64,000 nucleotides of DNA from Halorussus gelatinilyticus (GTDB taxonomy: Archaea; Halobacteriota; Halobacteria; Halobacteriales; Haladaptataceae): NCBI RefSeq assembly GCF_023238445.1, contig NZ_CP096658.1, positions 2,294,001 through 2,358,000 on the forward strand, in the 5' to 3' direction. A program made the translations under genes and the position numbers. The notes under the pieces are model-generated. The model was not told the DNA's origin and did not search any database. It saw only the letters and a program-made list of their open reading frames with translations. Of the stretch, positions 1 through 8,030 are shown piece by piece. How positions within the stretch are numbered: the first letter of the stretch is position 1; every line of letters starts with the position of its first letter.

Positions 1-313
1 AGATCTGCCACATCGGCGACCGGGTCGCACCGAACAGTTTGCGGTGGAGTTGCTGGACGAACCGATGGAGCACGTTGAACACGAGCATGATGGCGAGGAC
101 CCCGGCGGCGAAGTAGACGGTCCGGGCCGCGCCTTCGAGGCCGAGTTGCGAACTGCCCCAGAAGATTACGCCGCCGGTGGCGACGACCGTCGGGAGACAG
201 ACGGCCGCGCAGGCGACGGCGTAGATTGCTAACGCGGCGAACTCTCGGCCGTAGTGCACGGAGCGCTCTCGTAGGCGACGCGCGGCCGCCGTGGTCTTCT
301 CGGCGAATGACAT
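1..313 (-). CDS. Two-helix membrane protein, partial (cut by window edge)
   Basis: An open frame of 104 codons runs from ATG at 313 to the window edge without a stop. The N-terminus is a short basic segment (MSFAEKTTAAARRLRERS) followed by two hydrophobic stretches, about residues 25-50 and 62-82, separated by a short Gly-rich loop, then a basic segment entering the edge. This is a small integral membrane protein or the start of a longer one. I do not recognise a family. The opposing reading frame on the plus strand is a shadow. The next gene (549) is divergent, with 235 bases of intergenic DNA between them. Confidence 0.6.
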   Translation of the reverse strand, partial: MSFAEKTTAAARRLRERSVHYGREFAALAIYAVACAAVCLPTVVATGGVIFWGSSQLGLEGAARTVYFAAGVLAIMLVFNVLHRFVQQLHRKLFGATRSPMWQI

Positions 314-548
314 TCCGACGGTACTTCCGGGGCGACTGACATAATAGTTCGGGTCTCGTTAGCAGGGTGAGGGGTTCGGCACGTCGTCGGTCCGCCGACA
401 CCGACGCCGACCGAGGTGACCACCTGACACGTGGCCGAAAGCCACGAAAACGCGTTCGTAACATGACTATAGATTGCTAAAAGGAATCTACAGTGATGTC
501 CATCCCCGAACCGACGCGACTTTTCGGACTCGCGCCCAACGCCCGAGC
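314..548. other. Divergent intergenic region
   Basis: Region between two divergent genes. A TATA-like ACTATAGATTG lies near 466-476, about 75 bases before the 549 start. No convincing gene is seen here; short frames on both strands lack haloarchaeal codon bias. Confidence 0.4.
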
Positions 549-1334
549 ATGGACGCACTGGGCGACCTCGTGACCCGCGAGCGGCGGAGCGACGACAGCG
601 CCCTCCTCGCGCCGCGCGAGAACCGGCGCTACGACTACCACCGGTTCTGCACGACCGCGTGGAAGACCGGCAACTTCTGGCGGCGGCGCGGCGTTCACGC
701 CGACGCCGCCGTCGCGGTCGCTGACGACCCCGAACCGGAGGCCGTCTTCTCGTTTCTCGGCGCGGCCCTGCTCGGCGCGACGACGCGGTTCGGCCTGCCC
801 GACGCCGCGGACGCCGCCGACCTCGACGCCCGCGTCGTCGTCGCTCGCTCAGACGAAATCGGCGACTACGAGGTCCCGCCGGGATGCCAGCGCGTCGGCT
901 ACGGCGGGCCGCCCGACGACCCCGCGATAGCGCACTTCGAGCGCGACGTGTGGAGCGAGAACCCCGCGTTCCCCGAGACGCCCGTCGAGAGCGAGGCGGT
1001 CGCGCTCGTCGCTCGCGACGAGCGCGATGAACGCGACGAGGCGAGGAACGCGGGGACCGACGCGGCCGACGGCCGCCGCGAGTTCTCGCACGCCGACCTC
1101 CTCGTGGCGGCGCGCGATATGGCCGACGACTGGAATCTCGCTACGGGCGACGCGGTGGCGGTCCGGGCACCGCTCGCTCGCCCCGGCACGGTCGTCGCGG
1201 GCGTGGTCGCGCCCCTGCTCGCGGGCGCGGCGGTGCTGTTCCCCGACGACGAGGCGACGGGCGACTTCGCGGTCGCCGAGGGCGACGCGCCCGAGGAGAC
1301 GGTCGTCCGACCGGCCGACGTTCGGATAAACTAA
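549..1334 (+). CDS. Degenerate acyl-CoA synthetase-like (ANL superfamily) protein
   Basis: The protein has 261 residues from ATG 549; an upstream in-frame ATG at 474 lies before the likely promoter. The N-terminal part resembles the start of AMP-forming acyl-CoA synthetases (a 'YDYHRFCTTAWKTGNFWRRRGV' type segment, then a 'VFSFLGAALLGATTRFG' substrate-entry segment). Near residues 185-235 there is a stretch like the post-P-loop 'hut-and-hall' region of the same family. The ATP-binding signature (S-S-G-T-T-G-x-P-K-G) and the whole C-terminal lid with its catalytic lysine are absent. It is therefore probably not a ligase and may be a binding or regulatory relative. It sits 24 bases before an aldo/keto reductase on the same strand, so the two may share a transcript. 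Family assignment is by pattern recognition only. Confidence 0.6.
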   Translation: MDALGDLVTRERRSDDSALLAPRENRRYDYHRFCTTAWKTGNFWRRRGVHADAAVAVADDPEPEAVFSFLGAALLGATTRFGLPDAADAADLDARVVVARSDEIGDYEVPPGCQRVGYGGPPDDPAIAHFERDVWSENPAFPETPVESEAVALVARDERDERDEARNAGTDAADGRREFSHADLLVAARDMADDWNLATGDAVAVRAPLARPGTVVAGVVAPLLAGAAVLFPDDEATGDFAVAEGDAPEETVVRPADVRIN

Positions 1335-1358
1335 CTGTCCCGGCGCGAACCGGACCGT

Positions 1359-2138
1359 ATGAGCGACGACCCGCTGGCAGTGACGCCGAGGCTCGGACTC
1401 GGGACGATGGGTATCGACGACGCCGACCGCATCGCGGCGGCGATAGAGACGGGGTATCGCCACCTCGACACCGCCCAGATATACGACAACGAGGCGGTCG
1501 TGGGCCGGGGCGTCGAGCGCGCGTCGGTCGAGCGGGCGGACCTCTCGCTGGCGACGAAGGTCTGGGCCGACAGCCTCGCGCCCGAGGACGTGGCGGCCAG
1601 CACGCGCGAGAGCCTCGACAGACTCGGCGTCGACTACGTCGATCTGCTCTACGTCCACCGGCCCATCGACACCTACGACCCCGAGGCGACCCTGCCGGCG
1701 TTCGACCGCCTGCGCGACGAGGGCCGGGTCCGCGCCGTGGGCGTGAGTAACTTCGACGCCGAGCAGGTGGCCGAAGCCCGCGATATTCTGGACGCGCCGC
1801 TCGCGGCGAATCAGGTCGAGATGCATCCCCTCTACCAGCAGGAGACCCTCCTCGCCGACGCCCGACGCAACGGCTACGCGCTCGTCGCGTATTCGCCGCT
1901 CGCGCAGGGCGAGGTGTTCGATCTCCCCGAACTGGAGTCGGTCGCCGAGAAGCACGACGCGACGCCAGCGCAGGTCAGTCTGGCGTGGCTCGCGGGCAAG
2001 GACCCCGTCGTCCCGATTCCGCGGTCGGCGAGCGACGACCACCTCCGGGAGAACCTCGCCGCGCTCGACCTCGAACTCGACGCCGACGACGTGGCCGCCA
2101 TCGAGTCGATAGACCGCGAGAAGAAGCTGTTCGAGTGA
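1359..2138 (+). CDS. Aldo/keto reductase
   Basis: NAD(P)H-dependent oxidoreductase of the aldo/keto reductase superfamily, 259 residues, which is close to the length of prokaryotic 2,5-diketo-gluconate reductase-type members. The catalytic tetrad is visible: Asp37 and Tyr42 (HLDTAQIYDNE), Lys67 (ATKVW) and His100 (LLYVHRP). The C-terminal cofactor segment 'VPIPRSASDDHLRENL' is typical for binding the 2'-phosphate of NADPH. The TIM-barrel order of motifs is complete. The physiological substrate cannot be read from sequence. It follows the ANL-like gene by 24 bases on the same strand. Confidence 0.93.
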   Translation: MSDDPLAVTPRLGLGTMGIDDADRIAAAIETGYRHLDTAQIYDNEAVVGRGVERASVERADLSLATKVWADSLAPEDVAASTRESLDRLGVDYVDLLYVHRPIDTYDPEATLPAFDRLRDEGRVRAVGVSNFDAEQVAEARDILDAPLAANQVEMHPLYQQETLLADARRNGYALVAYSPLAQGEVFDLPELESVAEKHDATPAQVSLAWLAGKDPVVPIPRSASDDHLRENLAALDLELDADDVAAIESIDREKKLFE

Positions 2139-2181
2139 GCTAACAGAAAACTTACTACTCCGGCCCCGCGACCGCTATCGG

Positions 2182-2619
2182 ATGACCGACTCGACGTTCT
2201 GGAAGGGACTCGCGCTCTGGTTCGCCGGCTTCGGCCTCCTCGCGCTGTTCGGTGGCGCGGTCGTGGGCGTCGCGTTTCTCGGATTCGGACAGACTCCCGA
2301 AGCGACCGACGACCTGCGCGTCTCGAATGGTGACGATGAGCGCCACAGCGTCCGAATTAAGGCGATTCCTTCGAACGCGTCTACGCCCGGCGACTCGACG
2401 GACTCCGACGCGTTCGCCGAGGAAGTAGCGTCGCTCGGACCGAACGAGTCGGTCGCGTGGTCGAACGCGACCGCGGCGGGCGAGGAGTACCGACTCGTCG
2501 TGACCGTGGACGACCGCGAACCGAAATCGTTCGCGGTCACGGGACCGGACGACCTGTGTACGACCGGGGTGAGGGTCGAAGCGAACGCGACGGTCGAAGT
2601 CGTCGCGTCCTGCGCCTGA
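2182..2619 (+). CDS. Membrane-anchored extracellular hypothetical protein
   Basis: The protein has 145 residues with one N-terminal hydrophobic helix (about residues 9-35, Gly/Ala/Leu-rich) and a hydrophilic acidic remainder rich in Asn-x-Ser/Thr sequons. It contains two cysteines, Cys126 in 'DDLCTTG' and a penultimate Cys144, which could form a disulfide. The layout suggests a signal-anchored domain facing the outside of the cell. A TATA-like element lies about 30 bases upstream. No family recognised. Confidence 0.75.
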   Translation: MTDSTFWKGLALWFAGFGLLALFGGAVVGVAFLGFGQTPEATDDLRVSNGDDERHSVRIKAIPSNASTPGDSTDSDAFAEEVASLGPNESVAWSNATAAGEEYRLVVTVDDREPKSFAVTGPDDLCTTGVRVEANATVEVVASCA

Positions 2620-2664
2620 GTCGGAGAGAAAACGATTTTACCGCGGCCGGGTGTCTGTCGGATT

Positions 2665-3267
2665 ATGCCCGGCGTAGCTTTCTGCCACGGTGAGCGCACC
2701 GCCCTCTACACCGTCGAGCGCGACGACGCGGCGTTCTACCAGCGCGGACGTAACCACCCCGCGGTCCGCGGTCCGCTCGGGTTGGCCGACCCGACGAACC
2801 TCGCGCAGGCCGAGGAGACCGTCGAGGACTGGGTGGAGCGCGACGACAGCGCCAATCTGCTCGTCTGTCTGCCTCCGGAGGAGACGGACGGCGAGACGCC
2901 GGAACTGACCGGCGACGGTGACGCGCCCCAGACGAGCGACGCCGAACCGACTCCCATCGGAACCGTGAACGCGTGGGAACTCGACCAACCCCGCGGACAG
3001 GTCTCCTACTGGCTCCTGCCGGCGTACCACGGCGAGGGGTACGCGACCGAGGCGATGACGCTGTTCCTCGACCACCTCTTCGACTCGCGGGCGGTCCGGG
3101 GCGTCGAGGCGCACGTGTTCGCTCACAACGACCCCTCCCAGACCCTGCTGGAGCGACTCGGATTCGCGCTCGAAGGGAAACTCCGGCAGAACAACTTCGT
3201 CGAAGGCGAGTACCGCGACGAGTACGTTTACGGGCTTTTGCGCGACGAGTGGGTCGAAGAGCGGTGA
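2665..3267 (+). CDS. GNAT family N-acetyltransferase (RimJ/RimL-like)
   Basis: Acetyl-CoA dependent N-acetyltransferase of 200 residues. The acetyl-CoA pyrophosphate-binding motif A is seen as 'YHGEGYATEA' (residues 121-130), preceded by the beta-4 strand 'GQVSYWLLPA'. Motif B follows as 'NDPSQTLLERLGF' (155-167). The C-terminal 'EGKLRQNNFVEGEYRDEYVYGLLRDEW' pattern is typical of the GNAT_3 (RimJ/RimL) type, which acetylates ribosomal proteins or small amines. An acidic insert at about residues 70-97, probably a surface loop, is longer than in bacterial relatives. A TATA-like TTTTACC lies about 28 bases upstream. It converges with the acyl-CoA synthetase gene, with 7 bases between the stops. 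Confidence 0.9.
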   Translation: MPGVAFCHGERTALYTVERDDAAFYQRGRNHPAVRGPLGLADPTNLAQAEETVEDWVERDDSANLLVCLPPEETDGETPELTGDGDAPQTSDAEPTPIGTVNAWELDQPRGQVSYWLLPAYHGEGYATEAMTLFLDHLFDSRAVRGVEAHVFAHNDPSQTLLERLGFALEGKLRQNNFVEGEYRDEYVYGLLRDEWVEER

Positions 3268-3274
3268 GTCGGCG

Positions 3275-5278
3275 CTACTTCGCGTCTTCCAGTTCGTCCA
3301 GCGCCTCGGGGTTCTCGATGGAGGACATGTCCCCGAGGTCCTCGCCGGTGTAGGTCGCCTCGATGGCCCGTCGGATGATTTTCCCGCTCTGGGTCTTCGG
3401 GAACTCGTCCACGAACAGCACCTCGCGGGGCTTGAACGGCTTGCCGAGTTCTTCGCCGACCTGCTCGCGCAGTTCCTCGCGGAGCGCGTCGCCCACCTCG
3501 AAGCCGTCTTCGAGGATGACGTAGGCGACCACGGCCTGCCCGGTGGTGTCGTCCGGAACTCCGACCGCGGCGGCCTGATTCACGGCGTCGTGGTCGAGGA
3601 GCGCGCCCTCGACTTCGGCCGGGCCGACCTTTCGGCCCGCCACGTTGATGGCGTCGTCGGCGCGACCGTGGAGGAACCAGAAGCCGTCCTCGTCCTTCTG
3701 GGCCCAGTCGCCGTGGTCCCACAGCGGCGGGTCCTCGAAGGTGGACCAGTACTCCTCCAGATAGCGCTCGTCGCCCGACCAGAGGCTCTTGGTCATCGAG
3801 GGACACGAGTCCCGAGCCACGAGGAACCCGCGCTCGTGGGTGTCGGCGATGGACTCGCCCTGCGAGTTCACGATGTCGATGTCCATGCCGAGTCCCGGCC
3901 CGCCGAGCGTACAGGGCTTGAGCGACTGGATGGGCATCGGCATCAGGAAACAGCCCATGATTTCGGTGCCGCCCGAGATGTTGATGATTGGGGCGCTGCT
4001 CCCGCCGACCTTCTCGTAGAACCACTGCCAGCTCTCGGGGTCCCACGGTTCGCCGGTCGAACCGAGCAGTCGAAGGCTGGAGAGGTCGTGTTTCTCGACG
4101 TACTCGTCGCCGTACTTCCGGAGCGCGCGAATCGCGGTCGGCGAGATGCCGAACGTCGAGATGCCGTGGCGGTCTATCATCTCCCAGAAGCGGTCGGGTT
4201 CGGGGTGGTCGGGCGCGCCCTCGTACATGAAGACGGTGCCGCCGAACGCGTGGTTGCCGATGAGCGTCCACGGTCCCATCATCCACCCGATGTCCGAGAC
4301 CCAGAAGAAGCGGTCCTCGGGCTTGTGGTCGAAGCCGAAGTAGATCTCTTTCGCCGCCTGCATCAGCGCGCCGGCGTGGGTGTGGACGATGCCCTTCGGT
4401 TTCCCGGTCGTGCCCGACGAGTACAGCAGCATCGACTCGTCGTTCGAGTCCATCGACGCGGTGTCGTACTCGTCCGATTGGGTCTCGACGGCCTCGTCCC
4501 ACCACTCGTCGCGGTCGTCGTGCCACGGGACGTCGGACTCCGTGCTACCGAACCGGTCGTAGACGATGGTGTGTTCGACGTGGCCGGCCTGCTCGATGGC
4601 CTCGTCGGCGGTGTCCTTGAGGAACACCTCGTCGCCCCGGCGGTAGAAGCCGTCGGCGGTGAACAGCACTTCGCACTCGGGGTCTTCGATGCGGGTCGCG
4701 GTAGCGTCCACGCCGAACCCGGAGAAGATGGGCACCGCGATGGCTCCGACCTTGAACGCGCCGTAGAGGATGGAGACGACTTCCGGGACCATCGGCATGT
4801 AGAGACCCACGGAGTCGCCCGCCTCGACGCCGCGCGCTTCGAGCGCGTTGGCGACCTTGTTCGACTGGCGGGCGAGTTCGTGGTAGGTAATCTCCCTGAC
4901 CTCACCGTCCTCGCCCTCCCAGATGGTGGCGACCTTGTTGCGGGTCTCGCTGTCGGGGGACGCGTGGCGGTCCACGACGTTGTGCGCGACGTTCAACTCG
5001 CCCCCGTCGTACCACTTCGAGAACTGGGGGCCCTCGCTGTCGTCCCGAATCGCGTCGTAGTCCTCGTAGAAGTCGATGCCGAGGTACTCGACCAGTTCGT
5101 CCCAGAACCACTCGACGCCCGACTCCTCGACGCCCTCCACCTCCGAGGTCGTCCGTTCTATCAACTCGTCGTAGTCCTCGATGCCGTACTCCTGCATGAA
5201 CTGGTAGACGTTGGTCGATTCCACGAACTCGTCGCGGGGTTCGTGGACGACCTCGTCCACGTCTTCGAGCGTATCCAT
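3275..5278 (-). CDS. AMP-dependent acyl/acetyl-CoA synthetase
   Basis: ATP + carboxylate + CoA ligase of the ANL superfamily, 667 residues, full length. The adenylation P-loop 'SSGTTGKPKG' is at 288-297; the 'GRADDAINVAGRKVGPAEVE' hinge and lid and the C-terminal catalytic lysine (Lys633 in 'KTQSGKII') are all present. The N-terminal extension 'ESTNVYQFMQEYGIEDYDELIERT' and 'FWDELVEYLGIDF' matches the acetoacetyl/acetyl-CoA synthetase-like branch common in haloarchaea. Substrate is probably a short or medium acyl chain and cannot be resolved. A 15-base perfect palindrome lies about 45 bases upstream of the start (see separate entry). Confidence 0.92.
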   Translation of the reverse strand: MDTLEDVDEVVHEPRDEFVESTNVYQFMQEYGIEDYDELIERTTSEVEGVEESGVEWFWDELVEYLGIDFYEDYDAIRDDSEGPQFSKWYDGGELNVAHNVVDRHASPDSETRNKVATIWEGEDGEVREITYHELARQSNKVANALEARGVEAGDSVGLYMPMVPEVVSILYGAFKVGAIAVPIFSGFGVDATATRIEDPECEVLFTADGFYRRGDEVFLKDTADEAIEQAGHVEHTIVYDRFGSTESDVPWHDDRDEWWDEAVETQSDEYDTASMDSNDESMLLYSSGTTGKPKGIVHTHAGALMQAAKEIYFGFDHKPEDRFFWVSDIGWMMGPWTLIGNHAFGGTVFMYEGAPDHPEPDRFWEMIDRHGISTFGISPTAIRALRKYGDEYVEKHDLSSLRLLGSTGEPWDPESWQWFYEKVGGSSAPIINISGGTEIMGCFLMPMPIQSLKPCTLGGPGLGMDIDIVNSQGESIADTHERGFLVARDSCPSMTKSLWSGDERYLEEYWSTFEDPPLWDHGDWAQKDEDGFWFLHGRADDAINVAGRKVGPAEVEGALLDHDAVNQAAAVGVPDDTTGQAVVAYVILEDGFEVGDALREELREQVGEELGKPFKPREVLFVDEFPKTQSGKIIRRAIEATYTGEDLGDMSSIENPEALDELEDAK

Positions 5279-5320
5279 CCTCGTAGTCCTCCGTACGGCA
5301 AATGTTGCGGGGACCTACCA

Positions 5321-5335
5321 AGTAAGTTGCTTACT
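5321..5335. promoter_or_regulatory. Palindrome upstream of acyl-CoA synthetase, possible operator
   Basis: AGTAAGTTGCTTACT is a perfect inverted repeat with 6-base arms and a 3-base centre. It lies 43 bases before the start codon of the acyl-CoA synthetase, in the position expected for a promoter or operator. No experimental basis. Confidence 0.35.
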
Positions 5336-5367
5336 CGCGGCAGCGCCGGCCAACCGCTCGCGCCGAG

Positions 5368-6267
5368 TCACCCGTACCGGGTCGCTCGCACCGGGTCACA
5401 CCTGCCGGGTCGCTCGTGCCGGGGCAGAAACTCGCCGAGCGCGGACGCGACCGCCTCGGCGTCTTCGACCTCGGTGGCGTCCCGGCGAACGTCGCGCAGG
5501 CCCCACGCCGACCACCCCGCCCGCCGGACCACGATTGCTTCGTCGGTCACGTCGTAGCTCTCGAAGGTCTTCCACGGGACCAGTCGCTTGTGGACCGGAC
5601 TCCCGGTGACGAGTCCCGCCGACGAGACGCGAAGTTCGCGCTCGTTCAGACTCCCGTAGAACCCCGCCGCTATCGGGAAGAGTATCTGGAACAGCGACTG
5701 GAGCAGGTCAGCGTGTAGCAGTATCCCCGCGACGAAGCCCGCGGCGCTGACCACGAGCATGCTTCCGGCGGCCCACTTCCCGAGCGTCCGGTCTCGCTCC
5801 GGAGCACGTGCGCTGAACGCCACAATCGGCGGGGAGTCCGCCAGCAGCGCCTTCGCGTGACGGTTGTGCGACGCCGTGACGAGACCGATGCCGGCGGCGA
5901 GTCCGGCCAGCGCGCCGACCAATGCGAGTCCCGCGACCGAACCGGGCGGAGACCCGCCGAGAAGCGCGTCCCACGCGAGCAGCGACGCGAGGTAGCCCAG
6001 CGGCGGGACCACCGCGGCCCAGACCCACCGCGTCGCGCCGAGTCGGACCGCCACGGTCTCGCGGCGACCGACACGTCCGACGACGCCCGCGACGAGCGTC
6101 AGGCTTCCGAGTAGCGCGACGAACAGCGCGCCGGGGTCGGTCGTCCACGCGAGCGCGACGCCGATTGCGACGGCCGGGGCCGCGACCGCGGCGGCGTAGA
6201 GACCGACGACGAGGCCGAAGAAGCCGTCCGTGTCGTCGGCCGACGCGGTGCCAGCGAGTTCCGTCAT
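5368..6267 (-). CDS. Multi-pass membrane protein with C-terminal PH-like domain
   Basis: The protein has 299 residues from ATG 6267; the frame extends far upstream but overlaps another gene there, so this start is chosen. About six hydrophobic segments occupy residues 15-195 ('FFGLVVGLYAAAVAAPAVAIG', 'LFVALLGSLTLVAGVVG' and others). The last ~95 residues are soluble and follow the bacterial-PH-like pattern: 'NERELRVSSAGLVTG', then 'LVPWKTFESYDVTDEAIVVRR' and a C-terminal helix. It lies directly downstream of the CPBP protease gene (47 bases), same strand, so co-transcription is plausible. Function unknown. Confidence 0.75.
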   Translation of the reverse strand: MTELAGTASADDTDGFFGLVVGLYAAAVAAPAVAIGVALAWTTDPGALFVALLGSLTLVAGVVGRVGRRETVAVRLGATRWVWAAVVPPLGYLASLLAWDALLGGSPPGSVAGLALVGALAGLAAGIGLVTASHNRHAKALLADSPPIVAFSARAPERDRTLGKWAAGSMLVVSAAGFVAGILLHADLLQSLFQILFPIAAGFYGSLNERELRVSSAGLVTGSPVHKRLVPWKTFESYDVTDEAIVVRRAGWSAWGLRDVRRDATEVEDAEAVASALGEFLPRHERPGRCDPVRATRYG

Positions 6268-6314
6268 GGTTACTCGTCTGACCTGTTTTCCGTCTCGGAG
6301 CAAAAGCGTTCCCG

Positions 6315-7295
6315 TCAGGTCCACTCGATGTCCAGTCCCTCGTGGACGCCGAACTCGAGCGCGTTGACGAGGTAGTGAGCGACCACCACGACCAGCAGGC
6401 TCTCGGTCAGCACGAACGCGGCGGCCAGCGCGAACCCCAGCAGGCCCGTCACTGCGACGCCGCCGGGTCCCTGCGCGCCGTGGCCGATGGCGAACGCGAC
6501 GGTCGAGAACACGGCTAAGAGCCACGGCGAGACGCCGAACCCGGCCGCGAACGCGCCGACGAGCGCCGCCCGGAAGAGCAACTCCTCGAACCCCGCGATG
6601 ACGGGAAGGACGACCCCGAGCAGGACGACCCATCCGCGGAGCGTGTCGGGCGCGAGCGACTCGCGCAGGCCCTCGGAGTACTCGACGCCGGTGGCGTCGA
6701 GGACGACCGACGAGAGTTCGTTGGCGGCGTAGAGCGCCAGACCGAGGACGACGCCGACGCCGACCGCCGGCGCGCCGACGCTCCACGGGTCGCCCGACGC
6801 GACGCCGAGCGCGACCGGCGGCACGTCGGCCAACCACGCCGCGCCGACGATGGCCGCGCCGAACACGCCCTGACTCAGCGCGACGTTCACCAGCAGCGCG
6901 CCCGTCGAGAACTCGAGTTCCCCGTCCTCGTAGCGGTCGCGCGCTCGCCGGGCGTCGGTCTCCGCCTCGTTCTCGCCCCACGGCGAGTCGTCGTCGCTCG
7001 TCCCGTCGTTCCACGAGTCGTCGTCGCTCACCTCGCCGAGAACGTCGGCGGTGCGTCGCTCGGCCCGCGTCCGGCCGGTGTCGCGGTGTCGCTCGACGCG
7101 GGCCGCGCCGGTCGCGGGAACCCCTGACTGGGACTCGGGAGTCTCGCCGCGCGACTCCGCGTCGGCGCTCTCGCCGTCCTCCCCGGTCTCCTCCCCCTCG
7201 AACATCGCTTGGGAGGCCCGCGCGAGGACGATGAGCAGTCCGAGGACGAGCATCGTCACCGCGGCGAAAGACGGGTACTTCGGCGCTGGCGGCAT
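6315..7295 (-). CDS. CPBP (CAAX/Abi-type) intramembrane metalloprotease
   Basis: Intramembrane protease family protein of 326 residues. The glutamate-arginine motif EELLFR is at 237-242, the FxxxH motif (FAIGH) at 268-272, and the third motif H-x-x-x-N (HYLVN) at 307-311; these are the metal and catalytic residues of the family. One N-terminal transmembrane helix is followed by an unusually long, low-complexity acidic linker (about residues 35-105) before the membrane core. Family roles include CAAX-like processing or immunity to peptides; the substrate is unknown here. Start is ATG 7295. Confidence 0.88.
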   Translation of the reverse strand: MPPAPKYPSFAAVTMLVLGLLIVLARASQAMFEGEETGEDGESADAESRGETPESQSGVPATGAARVERHRDTGRTRAERRTADVLGEVSDDDSWNDGTSDDDSPWGENEAETDARRARDRYEDGELEFSTGALLVNVALSQGVFGAAIVGAAWLADVPPVALGVASGDPWSVGAPAVGVGVVLGLALYAANELSSVVLDATGVEYSEGLRESLAPDTLRGWVVLLGVVLPVIAGFEELLFRAALVGAFAAGFGVSPWLLAVFSTVAFAIGHGAQGPGGVAVTGLLGFALAAAFVLTESLLVVVVAHYLVNALEFGVHEGLDIEWT

Positions 7296-7390
7296 CGCTA
7301 TCGAGTAGGCACCCCGTCGTCAAAAACCTCGGCCCGCGAGCGCGACGGGAGTGCGCGGGTCGCCACGTCGGCCTGCGAGGGCGGCCGACG

Positions 7391-7957
7391 TTACTCGGAC
7401 GCCGCCGCGAACGTCTCGACGAGTTCGTCCGTGAACGCCGCGAGGTCGTCGGGCTTGCGACTCGTCACGACTCGGTCGTCGGCGACGACCTCCTCGTCCA
7501 CCCACTCGCCGCCCGCGTTCCGCACGTCGGTCCGAAGGCTCGGGTAGGAGGTCAGCGTCCGGCCTTCGACCGCCTCGGCTTCGACCAGCACCCACGGGCC
7601 GTGACAGATGCTGGCGACCGGTCCGTCGTCCGCGAGGTGGTCTCGGACCAACGCCACCGCCTCGTCGTCCGCGCGGAGGGTGTCCGCGCCAACGGTGCCG
7701 CCGGGGACGACGAGCGCGTCGTAGTCGTCGGCCGAGACGTCCGCGAACGTCGCGTCCACCTCGTGGGACTCGGACCATTCGAGGTCGTCGTCCACCGTCC
7801 TCGCCTCGCCGGAGTCGCTACTCAGGACTTCGACGTCGGCCCCCGCCTCGGCGAGGGCCCGGTTCGATTCGGAAAACTCGACTTCCTCCGTTCCTTCCTG
7901 AGCCACGAAGACGCCGACTGTCAGTCCGTCGAGCGGTCGCTGGTCGGTGTCGCTCAT
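7391..7957 (-). CDS. DJ-1/PfpI family protein
   Basis: Class I glutamine amidotransferase-like protein of 188 residues. The nucleophile elbow 'ASICHGPW' places Cys118 with His119, and an acidic residue in the N-terminal 'QEGTEEVEF' segment is positioned as in PfpI/YhbO-type members. A 'DALVVPGG' strand precedes it (80-87). Family members act as deglycases, chaperones or proteases in stress protection; which applies here is unknown. Its stop lies 95 bases before the start of the CPBP protease gene, same strand. Confidence 0.92.
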   Translation of the reverse strand: MSDTDQRPLDGLTVGVFVAQEGTEEVEFSESNRALAEAGADVEVLSSDSGEARTVDDDLEWSESHEVDATFADVSADDYDALVVPGGTVGADTLRADDEAVALVRDHLADDGPVASICHGPWVLVEAEAVEGRTLTSYPSLRTDVRNAGGEWVDEEVVADDRVVTSRKPDDLAAFTDELVETFAAASE

Positions 7958-8030
7958 TCGAATCGAACTCGGGGACGGACGCGGAAAAGCCGACGGGCCG
8001 AGTCGTCGCCGGGCGAGGGGACGCCGGGAT

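Noticed and set aside
474-548. Extended N-terminus for the ANL-like protein from ATG 474
   Set aside because: The extra 25 residues are not acidic or conserved-looking and overlap the promoter region.
3590-5557. 655-codon open frame on the plus strand opposite the acyl-CoA synthetase
   Set aside because: It is the antisense shadow of a well-supported gene; GC-rich codon bias makes long antisense frames common here.
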